Positions 22,349 through 30,816 are shown, counted from the first letter of the stretch. The stretch: DNA of 33,598 bases from Chloroflexota bacterium (GCA_016202545.1 JACQON010000030.1:1-33598), one strand, 5' to 3'. The notes: generated by a model from the letters alone, not told the origin. A program made the numbers and translations.

Positions 22349-23905
22349 CTACGGCTTACCATACTTCTCACGCAGCACCCGCCTGAGCACCTTGCCCATG
22401 GGGTTGCGAGGAAGCTCGTCCACGAATACCACCGACCTTGGCCTCTTGAAGCTGGACATCCTGGCCCGGCAGTATTCCGTCAGCTCCTCAGCGGTGGCGG
22501 TCTCACCTCTCTTGAGGACGACGATGGCCCGGGGCTGCTCACCCCACTCCTCGTCAAGCACACCGATTACCGCCGCCTCTTCAACTTTGGGATAAGAGTG
22601 TAATACCGCCTCCACCTCTTCGGGGGAGATGTTTTCCCCTCCCCTTATTATCATGTCCGTCGCCCTGCCCGCCAGGTACAGGTAGCCATCTTCGTCCATG
22701 TAGCCCATATCGTTGGTGTGCAGCCAGCCATCGCTGTCAATGGTCTCGGCAGTCTTTTCCTGGTCCTTCCAGTAACCGGACATCAGCCTGGGCCCGCGGG
22801 CTACGATTTCCCCGACCACACCCCGGGGCACCTCATGGCCCTCTTCGTCCACCACCTTTATTTCAACGTCCGAAACCGGCCTGCCGATGGAGGAAAGCCT
22901 CTTCAGCTTCTTCGCCTTCTCCTCTTCGGTCCCGGAGATGACGTGGTCTTCCGGGCCCAGGGCGGTAATGGTCGATGCCGATTCCGTCTGTCCAAAGGCA
23001 TTGATGAAGCTGACCCCGGGGAAGAGGTCCAGCGCTCTCTTGATGACCTCGAGCGGCATGGGAGCAGCGCCGTAGGTTATCACCTTCAGGCTGCTCAGGT
23101 CATGCTTGCCGAAATCAGGATGGTCCATCAGTTGCTTCAGCATGGTGGGCACCATCATGGCACGGTTGGCCTTTTCCTTTTCCACCAGTTGCATCCAGGC
23201 CTTAGGCTCAAACTGCCGCTGCATGACCAGGGTCCGGCCTCCATAGACCGCTGCCATCATTGCCTGAATCCCGGCTACGTGATACAGGGGAACGGTGAGG
23301 ATGTTCTTTTCCTCAATCTCCGGGGCCGGCGGAGCCACGTTCTCCAGCACGTAGATGGCAAAGCTATTATGCGACAGCATCACACCCTTGGGGAATCCGG
23401 TAGTGCCGGCGGTGTACATGAGTATGGTGGTATCCTGGTCGCCGATTTCGGCTATCGCTTCATCGGGCGAGGACGACGAGAGCAGGTCTTCGTAATAAAG
23501 CATGCCGTCGCACTTCTTGTCTATGGATATGAAATGCTGCACCGAGGCCAGCCCGGGCCTTATCGAGTTCACCTGGTCAATATAGCGCTCGCCGACAAAC
23601 AGGGTATTGGCCTCGGCAGCGTTGAGCATATAGGCAAGCTCGTCCCCCTTGACCCTGAAGTTCAGCGGCGTGTAGATAGCTCCCGCCTTGGCCGCGGCAA
23701 AATAGGCCTCCACGCACTGGTTGCAGTTGACCTGCAACAGGGCTACCCGGTCGCCCCTGGCTACGCCCAGGCCCCTCAGCGCGCTGGCCAGCCGGTTCGT
23801 CCTCTCGTTTAGCTGACTGAAAGTATAGCTCTTGCCCTCGAAGACAATGGCAGCCCGCTGCGGGCAGATGGCTTCGGCGATACTGAGAAACTCCGTGGTG
23901 TTCAT
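22349..23905 (-). CDS. Acyl-CoA synthetase (AMP-forming)
   Basis: A 518-aa ANL-superfamily ligase that converts a carboxylic acid, ATP and CoA into acyl-CoA. The P-loop MYTAGTTGFPKGV (163-175), YGAAPMP, INAFGQTES, GWLHTNDMGYMDEDGYLYLAGR with the hinge Asp, RGGENISPEEVE, and the C-terminal catalytic Lys505 in PRNPMGKVLRR are all present. AGGAGA shortly before the ATG supports the start. General features resemble medium or long-chain fatty-acid ligases (FadD-like), but the substrate is not predictable. In this operon it could provide an external route into the acyl-CoA pool used by the dehydrogenase and mutase. Confidence 0.93.
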   Translation of the reverse strand: MNTTEFLSIAEAICPQRAAIVFEGKSYTFSQLNERTNRLASALRGLGVARGDRVALLQVNCNQCVEAYFAAAKAGAIYTPLNFRVKGDELAYMLNAAEANTLFVGERYIDQVNSIRPGLASVQHFISIDKKCDGMLYYEDLLSSSSPDEAIAEIGDQDTTILMYTAGTTGFPKGVMLSHNSFAIYVLENVAPPAPEIEEKNILTVPLYHVAGIQAMMAAVYGGRTLVMQRQFEPKAWMQLVEKEKANRAMMVPTMLKQLMDHPDFGKHDLSSLKVITYGAAPMPLEVIKRALDLFPGVSFINAFGQTESASTITALGPEDHVISGTEEEKAKKLKRLSSIGRPVSDVEIKVVDEEGHEVPRGVVGEIVARGPRLMSGYWKDQEKTAETIDSDGWLHTNDMGYMDEDGYLYLAGRATDMIIRGGENISPEEVEAVLHSYPKVEEAAVIGVLDEEWGEQPRAIVVLKRGETATAEELTEYCRARMSSFKRPRSVVFVDELPRNPMGKVLRRVLREKYGKP

Positions 23906-23959
23906 CCTGTCTCCTGTCAGCTTTCGTTTATCTTCTGATGGTCTCCGTGACCCGTTGCG

Positions 23960-24718
23960 CTATCCTGCCCGGACGAGGGCACGACCAAGCCTGGCCTCAA
24001 GCTCAAGCCCTTGTTCCAGGCTCAGGTCAAGCCCGGCCACGATTGCCTGCTTGGCGTAACTCACCGCGGCGGCGCTGTAGCCCTGGATTCTGCTGGCCAG
24101 CCTCTCGGCAGCCGGGAATAGCTCACGCCGGGGGAATACCTGGTTGACCAGTCTCAGGCGGCGCGCTTCCTCCGCCGTGACCCGCCTGCCTGTCAGCAGC
24201 ATTTCCAGCGCCCCCGCCCTGCCTGTCAGCCGGGGCAAGGTCTGAGTGCCGCCGGCGGCGGGAATTATGCCCAGGCCGGTCTCAGGCAGGCCGAAAAGGG
24301 CATCCTCTGAGGCCAGCCTGATGTCGCAGCACATGGCTATCTCAAGCCCTGAGCCCAGGACATAGCCGTGGACAGCGGCAATCAAGGGCTTGCTGAGGCC
24401 CAGGAAAAGCCCCCACACATCCCGCTCCCGGCGCACCTGCCGGGCCACCACCGGCGGCGGCGCGGTCAGAAACTCGGTAAGGTCAGCGCCGGCGCAAAAA
24501 GCCCTCTCGCCGGCACCGCGGAAGATGGCAACCCTGACCTCAGGGTCATCCCTGACAGCGCCCAGCACCTGGTAAAGCTCGTCCCTCATCTTGAGGTTAT
24601 AGACGTTCAAAGCTTGAGGCCGGTTGAGGGTGACATAGGCTGTACCGTCCCGCTTCTCGTAGATGACCGTCCCGAGCTCTCCCACCGGCATCAACCTCGC
24701 TGAATTTACTGAACTCAC
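23960..24718 (-). CDS. Enoyl-CoA hydratase/isomerase family protein (both catalytic Glu present)
   Basis: A 252-aa crotonase-fold enzyme. The oxyanion hole segments FCAGADL (74-80) and the HGYVLGSGLE loop are present, and both catalytic glutamates are kept: Glu126 (GSGLEIAM) and Glu146 (LPETGLG), followed by IIPAAGGTQTLPR. It should hydrate trans-2-enoyl-CoA to (S)-3-hydroxyacyl-CoA. The frame starts at GTG 24718, sharing one base with the stop of the upstream paralogue (TAGTG); ATG 24691 is an alternative that gives a more typical N-terminus. A tandem paralogue pair of this kind suggests division of labour between two different substrates or reactions. Confidence 0.92.
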   Translation of the reverse strand: MSSVNSARLMPVGELGTVIYEKRDGTAYVTLNRPQALNVYNLKMRDELYQVLGAVRDDPEVRVAIFRGAGERAFCAGADLTEFLTAPPPVVARQVRRERDVWGLFLGLSKPLIAAVHGYVLGSGLEIAMCCDIRLASEDALFGLPETGLGIIPAAGGTQTLPRLTGRAGALEMLLTGRRVTAEEARRLRLVNQVFPRRELFPAAERLASRIQGYSAAAVSYAKQAIVAGLDLSLEQGLELEARLGRALVRAG

Positions 24719-25452
24719 TAGCCGCCGAACTGAGGCGGCCTCTTTTGCAGGAAGGCGTTGATTCCCTCTGCCCTGTCAGCCGCGGTGTGCAGCAGAAAAT
24801 AGAGGTCAGCCTCCAGACGAAGCCCCTGGTCAAGGGTCAGGTCCAGCCCCTGGTTCACCGCTTCTTTGGCATATCTGAGCGCCACGGGGGCTTTACCGGC
24901 TATGTTCCTGGCCAGGGTCTCCACCTCAGGGGCCAGGTCTTCCGGCTCGGTCACCTTGCTGACCAGTCCGATGTCTAGCGCCTCTCTGGCATCTATAATC
25001 CCAGCCGTAAGTACCATCTCCAGGGCTTTCGCCCTGCCCACGATGCGGGGCAGCCGCTGTGTGCCGCCGTCCGCGGGGATAATACCCATACCCACCTGGG
25101 GAAAGCCGAACCGCGCCCGGGATGAGGCGAACCTGATATCGCAGCTTAAAGCTAGCTCCAGCCCCTGCCCCAGGGCGTCTCCATCGATGGCAGCGATGAC
25201 CGGCCGGTCTATGCTGGCGATAGCCCTGGCCGGGGACAGGCTCATCGACTCCTCGCTGCCGCCGCAGAAGGCTTTATCTCCGGCCCCGGTGATGATAGCC
25301 ACATAGACGTCATCATCCTGGTTTATCCGCTGGCAGGCTTCCTCCAGCTCCTGGGCTAGCTGCTGGTTGAGCATATTGTTGGCCTGGGGGCGATTGATGG
25401 TAAGACGGGCAATATGGTCCTTCAGGGTATAAACAAGAGTAGCATAGGCCAT
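24718..25452 (-). CDS. Enoyl-CoA hydratase/isomerase family protein, second catalytic Glu replaced by Gln
   Basis: A 244-aa crotonase-fold protein, paralogue of the next gene. The oxyanion loop FCGGSEES (62-69) and GDALGQGLELALSCD (91-105, Glu99) are present, but the second catalytic glutamate is Gln119 (FGFPQVGMGIIPADGG). The loop after residue 69 is about ten residues shorter than in the paralogue. Crotonases that lose one Glu are often isomerases, dienoyl- or C-C-acting members rather than hydratases, so the reaction is open. The frame opens with GTG at 25473; ATG 25452 gives the usual start (MAYATLVYTLKDHIARL) although its GGGAG site is distant. Confidence 0.9.
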   Translation of the reverse strand: MAYATLVYTLKDHIARLTINRPQANNMLNQQLAQELEEACQRINQDDDVYVAIITGAGDKAFCGGSEESMSLSPARAIASIDRPVIAAIDGDALGQGLELALSCDIRFASSRARFGFPQVGMGIIPADGGTQRLPRIVGRAKALEMVLTAGIIDAREALDIGLVSKVTEPEDLAPEVETLARNIAGKAPVALRYAKEAVNQGLDLTLDQGLRLEADLYFLLHTAADRAEGINAFLQKRPPQFGG

Positions 25453-25527
25453 CGGTCTAGCTTTCTCCCGCACTATCTTAGCTCAGTTACACATTTACGT
25501 CAAGGCTAGGGCTGGACGGGGCGCCAG

Positions 25528-26091
25528 TCATTCCTGCTCGGGGCGGAATTGCAGTTTCTCCAGGCCGTAGGCATAGCCGCTCTCAAATGCCCGCATATTC
25601 AGCTCTTCAGTCCCCTTGGGCACCGAAGCCTGGACCGATTGTTTCATCTCCTCTACCGATACCACCCTGGTGACCGCAGTAACAAACCCCAGCATCACGA
25701 TATTGGCCACCGCCACCCTTCCCAGCTCCTCGGCCATACGCGTTGCCGGGATGGACAGCACCCGTTTCCACCTGGCGGCGCCAACCTCGACCAGGTCCTC
25801 ATCGACGATAAGCAGCGTATCATTGTCGCTCTGGGAGGAGAACTTATCATAGGCCACCTGTGACATCACAATCAGGAGCGAAGGATTGGTGATGTAGGGA
25901 TAAAGCACGCGCTGGTCGGAGATGACTACATCTGCCCGGCAAGCCCCTCCCCGGGCCTCAGGGCCGTAGTCTTGAATAAAGACGGCGTCCTGGCCCTTGA
26001 AGATAGCGGCCGCCTGGCCGAGGATAAAGCCGGCAAGGATTACGCCTTGCCCGCCGAAGCCGCATATCCTTATCTCAAATTTATCTGCCAC
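25528..26091 (-). CDS. korC: 2-oxoacid:ferredoxin oxidoreductase, gamma subunit
   Basis: A 187-aa gamma subunit (POR/KOR family) that binds CoA-side domains of the complex. The N-terminal GFGGQGVILAGFILGQAA and QDYGPEARGGACRADVVIS are diagnostic, followed by VANIVMLGFVTAV. The start is GTG 26091 with AGGA 6 nt upstream; it overlaps the end of the beta subunit gene by 22 nt. With alpha, beta and delta it would oxidise a 2-oxoacid to acyl-CoA plus CO2 while reducing ferredoxin. The substrate (2-oxoglutarate, branched-chain oxoacid or other) cannot be fixed from sequence alone, so the kor name marks the family only. Confidence 0.93.
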   Translation of the reverse strand: MADKFEIRICGFGGQGVILAGFILGQAAAIFKGQDAVFIQDYGPEARGGACRADVVISDQRVLYPYITNPSLLIVMSQVAYDKFSSQSDNDTLLIVDEDLVEVGAARWKRVLSIPATRMAEELGRVAVANIVMLGFVTAVTRVVSVEEMKQSVQASVPKGTEELNMRAFESGYAYGLEKLQFRPEQE

Positions 26092-26906
26092 TCTCTATCC
26101 TGCGGATAGGGCAAGTATGGCCGCTCAATATCCACGAACTTGCCCACGATTATTTCCCCCTGGTACTCAATAGCGGCATGTTTGGGGTCTATGCCATGTT
26201 TGATGACGCTGTTATCGCGGTAGTATCTCATCTGCTCCAGTCCGGCTGCCTGTTTATTCATCCGGCCGTAGTAGGTGGGGCAGGGGGATATCACTTCCAC
26301 CAGGCTGAAGCCCTTCTTCAGCAATGCTTCAGTGATGGTCCTTTCCAGCTTGCCAACATGGGCTGCCGTCCAGCGGGCAACATAGACGGCGCCGCTGGCG
26401 GCTGCCAGGTACGGTATATTCATCGGCTGCTCTATGCTGCCGGTGCGCGATGTGGTAGTCCGCGCCCCCAGGGGCGTGGTCGAGCCAAGCTGACCTCCGG
26501 TCATGCCGTAGTTAAAGTTGTTGACGCATATCACCGTCATGTCAATGTTCCTGCGGGCGGCGTGGATAAAATGGTTCCCTCCGATGGCAAACAGGTCGCC
26601 ATCCCCGCTGAAGACCACCACTTTGAGCTCCGGATTAGCCAGCTTCATCCCGGTGGCAAAAGGTATGGCCCGGCCATGGGTGGTATGAAACGAGTCCAGA
26701 TTTACGTATCCCGCCGCCCGGCCGGTACAGCCTATCCCTGACACCATCACCACCTTGTCCAGGTCAAGTTTGGATTCCATCAGGCCCCTGAAGAAAGAGT
26801 TAAGGATAATGCCAATGCCACAGCCGGGGCACCAGATATGTGGTAGCCGTTCTGCCCTCAGGTAAATGTCCAGCGGGTGCTCTTTGGGACCCGTCATAGC
26901 TTTCAT
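26070..26906 (-). CDS. korB: 2-oxoacid:ferredoxin oxidoreductase, beta subunit
   Basis: A 278-aa thiamine-diphosphate-binding beta subunit. HIWCPGCGIGI at about 23-33 and MVSGIGCTGRAAGY contain cysteines likely to bind the proximal [4Fe-4S] cluster. GDGDLFAIGGNHFIHAAR with NNFNYGMTGGQ is the ThDP/Mg motif (GDGD to NNFNYG). TPLGARTTTSRTGSIEQPMNI is the usual KorB-like loop (partly quoted). It overlaps the alpha gene by ATGA (26903-26906), which implies translational coupling. Oxygen-sensitive chemistry of this kind fits a strict anaerobe. Carboxylation in the reverse direction (reductive assimilation) is also possible. Confidence 0.95.
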   Translation of the reverse strand: MKAMTGPKEHPLDIYLRAERLPHIWCPGCGIGIILNSFFRGLMESKLDLDKVVMVSGIGCTGRAAGYVNLDSFHTTHGRAIPFATGMKLANPELKVVVFSGDGDLFAIGGNHFIHAARRNIDMTVICVNNFNYGMTGGQLGSTTPLGARTTTSRTGSIEQPMNIPYLAAASGAVYVARWTAAHVGKLERTITEALLKKGFSLVEVISPCPTYYGRMNKQAAGLEQMRYYRDNSVIKHGIDPKHAAIEYQGEIIVGKFVDIERPYLPYPQDREWQINLR

Positions 26907-28063
26907 CTGACTGCCTGCCTGATAACGTCCAGTATTGTCTCGGGATTATGCACGCCCCCTCCCATATGCGGTACCAGTATCGTCCTGGCAGCGCCGCCGG
27001 CGCACCGCTCCACCTCAAGGGCAATCTGGCCGTAGTTAATCTCCGGCACGATGAAGGCCTTGACCTGCCTGGCGATATCTCTGACCCTGGCCTCAGGGAA
27101 AGGCCACACGGTGATAAGCCTCAGCAGGCCGGCCCTGATGCCCATGTCCCGGGCATGCTCAATGGCGATGCGTGACACCCGTGCTGAAATCCCGTAGGCA
27201 CAGACCACGACTTCGGCGTCATCCACCCTGTCCTCCTCCACCTCGATAATCTTGTCCGCGTTCTTGTAGACTTTATCCACCAGCCGCCGTACCAGCTTGT
27301 CCTGCACCTCAACGCTGCTGGCCGGGTATCCCCGCTCATCGTGAGTCAGCCCGGTAACATGGAAATGGTAGCCCTCCCCGGCGTTCGCCATTGGCGGCAC
27401 CAGGTCAGCATCGGGCTTGAAAGGCAGGTATTTCTCCGGAGGTACGGTGGGCTTGCGCCGGTGCACCACTTCAATCTCGCCGGGCGGAGGGATGACCACC
27501 TTCTCATACATATGCCCCACGGCGGCTTCAGACATGACCAGTACCGGCAGGCGATAGGTCTCGGACAGATTGAACGCCTTTACAGTCAGGTCAAACAGCT
27601 CCTGCGGGGAGTCCGGCGAGAGGGCGATTATCCCGTAGCACCCATGGCTGCCCCAGCGCGCCTGCATCATATCCCCCTGTCCGGTCAGCGTGGGCAGCCC
27701 GGTTGAAGGCCCGGCGCGCTGCATGTTCACCACCACGCAGGGCGTCTCCGTCATCAGCCCCAGGCCGATATTCTCCATCATCAAGCTGAACCCCGGCCCG
27801 GAGGTGGCCGTCATCGCCTTGACCCCGCCCCACGAGGCCCCCAGGATGGCAGCCATGGAAGCTATCTCATCCTCCATCTGGATAAAGGCGCCTCCCACCT
27901 CCGGCAGCCGCTCTGACATCCGCTCTGCTATTTCGGTGGACGGCGTAATCGGGTACCCGCCGAAGAAGCGGCAGCCAGCGCTGATGGCCCCTTCCGTGCA
28001 CGCCTCATTCCCGCTGAAGAAGAACTCTCCAACCAGACAGCCGTCCTCAGTCATACTACCCAT
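26903..28063 (-). CDS. korA: 2-oxoacid:ferredoxin oxidoreductase, alpha subunit
   Basis: A 386-aa alpha subunit carrying the pyrimidine-binding domain. GNEACTEGAISAGCRFFGGYPITPSTEIAE-type start (about 18-47), QMEDEIASMAAILGASWGG with the conserved Glu that activates ThDP, TATSGPGFSLMMENIG and QRAGPSTGLPTLTGQGD are classic KorA/VorA motifs (quoted in part). The C-terminal domain (VVCAYGISARVSRIAIEHARD onwards) follows as expected. It overlaps the ferredoxin gene by 8 nt. There is no fused gamma domain, so the complex is the four-subunit form. Confidence 0.95.
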   Translation of the reverse strand: MGSMTEDGCLVGEFFFSGNEACTEGAISAGCRFFGGYPITPSTEIAERMSERLPEVGGAFIQMEDEIASMAAILGASWGGVKAMTATSGPGFSLMMENIGLGLMTETPCVVVNMQRAGPSTGLPTLTGQGDMMQARWGSHGCYGIIALSPDSPQELFDLTVKAFNLSETYRLPVLVMSEAAVGHMYEKVVIPPPGEIEVVHRRKPTVPPEKYLPFKPDADLVPPMANAGEGYHFHVTGLTHDERGYPASSVEVQDKLVRRLVDKVYKNADKIIEVEEDRVDDAEVVVCAYGISARVSRIAIEHARDMGIRAGLLRLITVWPFPEARVRDIARQVKAFIVPEINYGQIALEVERCAGGAARTILVPHMGGGVHNPETILDVIRQAVR

Positions 28064-28325
28064 TCTCCGGTGACTCCACCTCGGCCCTGCTGTCGCTCTC
28101 GGAGACGACGCTGATAGCGAAGTCAGGGCAAATCATGGCGCAGATGTCGCAGCCGTTACACTCATCATTGTTATCAGCGTAAATGGGACGATAGCCTTTG
28201 CTATTCAGCTCGACCGAATAGCGCAGGACGTTTCGCCGGCAGAACTCAACGCAAAAGCCGCAGCCCTTGCACCTTTCCGGAATTACGGTGATGCGGTACT
28301 GCCTCCTGTCGCCGTCTTCACTCAT
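28056..28325 (-). CDS. korD: 2-oxoacid:ferredoxin oxidoreductase, delta (ferredoxin) subunit
   Basis: An 89-aa two-cluster ferredoxin: CKGCGFCVEFC and, about 30 residues later, CNGCDICAMICP each supply four cysteines for a [4Fe-4S] centre. The reading frame continues upstream to 28538, but that extension crosses the promoter region and overlaps argC on the other strand. ATG 28325 with AAGGTG just upstream is therefore taken as the start (MSEDGDRRQYRITVIPERC). It is the first gene of the probable operon that runs to the mutase, about 80 nt downstream of two candidate promoters. It would pass electrons from the ThDP subunit to free ferredoxin. Confidence 0.93.
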   Translation of the reverse strand: MSEDGDRRQYRITVIPERCKGCGFCVEFCRRNVLRYSVELNSKGYRPIYADNNDECNGCDICAMICPDFAISVVSESDSRAEVESPENG

Positions 28326-28370
28326 GCTCACCTTCGGCGCTCCCTCCTCTTTGACAGGGTATATAATAAA

Positions 28371-28433
28371 ATGATACAGGATTTGCGCTGGCTGTGACAA
28401 GTTATTATATGCTACAATTAGCCTACGGTTCAA
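28371..28433 (-). promoter_or_regulatory. Two tandem candidate promoters for the kor-mutase operon
   Basis: P1: TTGAAC (28428-28433) and a perfect TATAAT (28404-28409), 18-bp spacer. P2: TTGTCA (28395-28400) and TATCAT (28371-28376), 18-bp spacer. Both read on the minus strand into the ferredoxin gene. The region is an AT-rich island in GC-rich surroundings and lies back-to-back with argC. A perfect TTGACA at 28351 on the plus strand has no good -10 partner. Confidence 0.6.
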
Positions 28434-28460
28434 TGTCACGCTCGGGACGGCAGCGCTGAG

Positions 28461-29498
28461 ATGGGCAAGACCAGGATAGGTATCATAAACGTTACCGGCT
28501 ATGCCGGTGTTGAGTTGGCGCGGCTGTTGCGCCAGCACCCGGAGGTAACGCTAAGCTCGGTAACCGGGCGAAGCGCCGCCGGGCAGAGGCTGGGCGAGGT
28601 CTTTCCCCACCTGGCCGGCATAGACCTGGTCATCAAACCGGAGCTGGAGGAGGTCGATTTCGCCTTCTCCGCCCTGCCCCACCGGGAAAGCGCTACCGAG
28701 GTCATCCCCTTGGTCACGCGGGGCGTCAAAGTGGTGGACCTCAGCGCCGACTTCAGGCTAAAAGACGCTGCTGAATACCAGCGCTGGTACGGGTCCGCCC
28801 ATCCCGACCCGGGGCTTCTTGAAGAGGCAGTTTACGGCCTGACCGAGCTATACCGGCCCCAGGTTGCTGCGGCCCGGCTGGCGGCCAACCCCGGCTGCTA
28901 CTCCACTGGGATAATTCTGGCCCTGGCCCCGGCGGTCAAGGCCGGCCTGATTGGGCCCCAGATTATCGTTGATAGCAAATCGGGGGTGTCCGGGGCCGGC
29001 CGTACTGTCAGCCTGCAGACCCATTACCCGGAGGTCAACGAGGACGTCTCCGCCTACGCCCTGGGAGGACACCGGCATTTGCCTGAAATAGTCCAGGAGC
29101 TGGAGCTGCTCGCCGGCAAATCCCTCTCGGTGACCTTCGTCCCCCACCTGCTCCCGATGACCAGGGGCATACTCAGCACCTGCTATGCCTTCCTGGTCCC
29201 GGGCAAGGTCGCCGCTGGCAAGAAGGGGGAAGATGAGATGAGACATCTCTATTCGGATTTCTACCGGGATGCCCCCTTCATCAGGATAGTGACGGCTCCT
29301 CCTCATACCAAGCATACCTGGGGAAGCAACTTCTGCCTCATCTATCCCGCTATTGACCACCGGACAGGCAGGCTTATCGTTATCAGTTGCCTCGACAACC
29401 TGGTCAAGGGTGCCGCCGGGCAGGCCATTCAGAATATGAACCTGATGCTGGGCCTGCCCGAAGCCACCGGGCTTCAAGCGCAGGCTATCTACCCCTGA
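28461..29498 (+). CDS. argC: N-acetyl-gamma-glutamyl-phosphate reductase
   Basis: A 345-aa NADPH-dependent reductase of arginine synthesis: N-acetylglutamyl-5-phosphate to the semialdehyde. It starts with the nucleotide-binding IGIINVTGYAGVELARLL (6-23), has the nucleophile Cys146 in AANPGCYSTG, GGHRHLPEI with the active-site His, SGVSGAGRTVSLQTHYPEVNE-type loop (quoted in part), and HTKHTWGSNFC. No other arg genes are in the window, so it is an isolated copy. It could alternatively take the LysY-like role in a LysW pathway, but no LysW or other lys genes are visible. The gene diverges from the kor operon, and its ribosome binding site is weak. Confidence 0.94.
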   Translation: MGKTRIGIINVTGYAGVELARLLRQHPEVTLSSVTGRSAAGQRLGEVFPHLAGIDLVIKPELEEVDFAFSALPHRESATEVIPLVTRGVKVVDLSADFRLKDAAEYQRWYGSAHPDPGLLEEAVYGLTELYRPQVAAARLAANPGCYSTGIILALAPAVKAGLIGPQIIVDSKSGVSGAGRTVSLQTHYPEVNEDVSAYALGGHRHLPEIVQELELLAGKSLSVTFVPHLLPMTRGILSTCYAFLVPGKVAAGKKGEDEMRHLYSDFYRDAPFIRIVTAPPHTKHTWGSNFCLIYPAIDHRTGRLIVISCLDNLVKGAAGQAIQNMNLMLGLPEATGLQAQAIYP

Positions 29499-29520
29499 GC
29501 TCCGTGCCTTCGCCTCTGCT

Positions 29521-30816
29521 ATGCTGGACAACGATAGCATGAAAAAAGCAACCAACGAGTCCAGTGTACGCTCCGGCAGGTTCGGCCCGGCGGACTATGT
29601 CAGGGTCACCGTCTTCGGCTTCGCCCTGTCAGCGCTCTGGACGGGCCTGCACAGCATTATCCTGCCGCTGCGCCTTCTCGACTTTGTGGCTGAGTCGGAG
29701 AAGAACACCTACCTCGGGCTGCTCACCTTTGTCGGCCTGATTCTGGCCATGGCGGTTCAGCCGGTCGCCGGAGCCGCCAGTGACCGCTCCGGTCTTAGCT
29801 GGGGGCGGCGGCGCCCCTACATACTGCTGGGCACGGCGGCGGTCGTGGCATTGCTGCCGGGGGTAAGTCTCGCTGGCAGCTTCACCGCCCTTCTGGCCGT
29901 TTATTGTTTGTTGCAGGTCAGCGCCAATTCCGCCCATGGCCCTTTTCAAGCACTCATCCCCGACCTTGTTCCTGAAGGAAGGCGAGGGGTAGCATCAGGG
30001 GTGAAAAGCATGCTTGAAACATCCGGGGGGATTGCCCTGCTTTATCCGCTGGCCCTGCTTATGGACCGGTACTACGCCAACCAGGGGGTGGTCTGGCTGT
30101 GGCTCTCCCTGGGGATGCTGGCCATCATCCTGCTTGGCACTATGCTTGTCACCATCTTCATGGTCAAAGAGCCACCCAGGGCTGGCAGTATCCTGCCCCC
30201 CATGATGACGCTCGTGTTGAGAAGTTTCAGGTTCAGCGTAAAGGCCAACCCTGATTTCATCTGGTTCCTGGTCTCCCGCCTGTTCACATTCATGGCGTTC
30301 ACCACCGTGCAGACCTTCGCACTCTACTTCCTCAAGGACGTGGTCGGCGTGGCCAGCCCGGCGGAAGCAACGGCCCAATTTTCCATAGTTGTTGTCGCCG
30401 GCGTGCTGGCCGCCGCCTATCCTGCGGGGCGTCTATCCGACAGAGTAGGACGGCGGCCGATTGTGCTGGCCTCCGGACTCCTCGGCGCTCTGGGAATCGC
30501 GGCAGTCTTCCTGTTTCAGCACAGCTACGGGCTGATAATGGTAGGCGCCGGCGTTCTGGGGGTATCCTTCGGGGCTTTTATGAGCACCAACTGGGCCCTG
30601 GCCACCGACCTGGTAGCCCGTGGCGAAGAGGCGCGCTACCTGGGACTGGTCAACATGGCTACGGCGGGAGGCGCAGGACTGGCACGCCTCATCGGCCCGG
30701 TGATTGACTTCTTCAATGCCTCCAGCCCGGGGCTGGGCTACCAGGTTATGCTGCTGGCTGTCTTCGCCTATTTCCTGGCTGGCTCGGGGCTGCTACTGAA
30801 GGTTAAGGTAAGGTAG
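29521..30816 (+). CDS. MFS transporter, SLC45/GPH-like
   Basis: A 431-aa transporter with about 12 hydrophobic helices. The loop after helix 2-3, DRSGLSWGRRRPYILLG, is the cytoplasmic MFS motif in the form found in the SLC45/sucrose-transporter-like and GPH-type families, and AGRLSDRVGRRPIVLASG repeats it in the second half. Other clues are AHGPFQALIPDLVPEGRRGVASG (partial) after helix 4. The substrate is not predictable; sugars or glycosides are common for this branch. The ATG at 29521 has no good ribosome binding site; ATG 29539 is an alternative. Its last 24 nt overlap the end of the convergent gene on the other strand. Confidence 0.88.
   Translation: MLDNDSMKKATNESSVRSGRFGPADYVRVTVFGFALSALWTGLHSIILPLRLLDFVAESEKNTYLGLLTFVGLILAMAVQPVAGAASDRSGLSWGRRRPYILLGTAAVVALLPGVSLAGSFTALLAVYCLLQVSANSAHGPFQALIPDLVPEGRRGVASGVKSMLETSGGIALLYPLALLMDRYYANQGVVWLWLSLGMLAIILLGTMLVTIFMVKEPPRAGSILPPMMTLVLRSFRFSVKANPDFIWFLVSRLFTFMAFTTVQTFALYFLKDVVGVASPAEATAQFSIVVVAGVLAAAYPAGRLSDRVGRRPIVLASGLLGALGIAAVFLFQHSYGLIMVGAGVLGVSFGAFMSTNWALATDLVARGEEARYLGLVNMATAGGAGLARLIGPVIDFFNASSPGLGYQVMLLAVFAYFLAGSGLLLKVKVR

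Noticed and set aside
22718-23812. 364-residue plus-strand frame opposite the acyl-CoA ligase
   Set aside because: Antisense shadow of a well-supported gene; GC-rich codon bias opens such frames throughout this window.
28326-28538. N-terminal extension of the ferredoxin gene (71 extra residues)
   Set aside because: It crosses the promoters, overlaps argC on the other strand and has no family resemblance; ATG 28325 has an upstream AAGGTG site.
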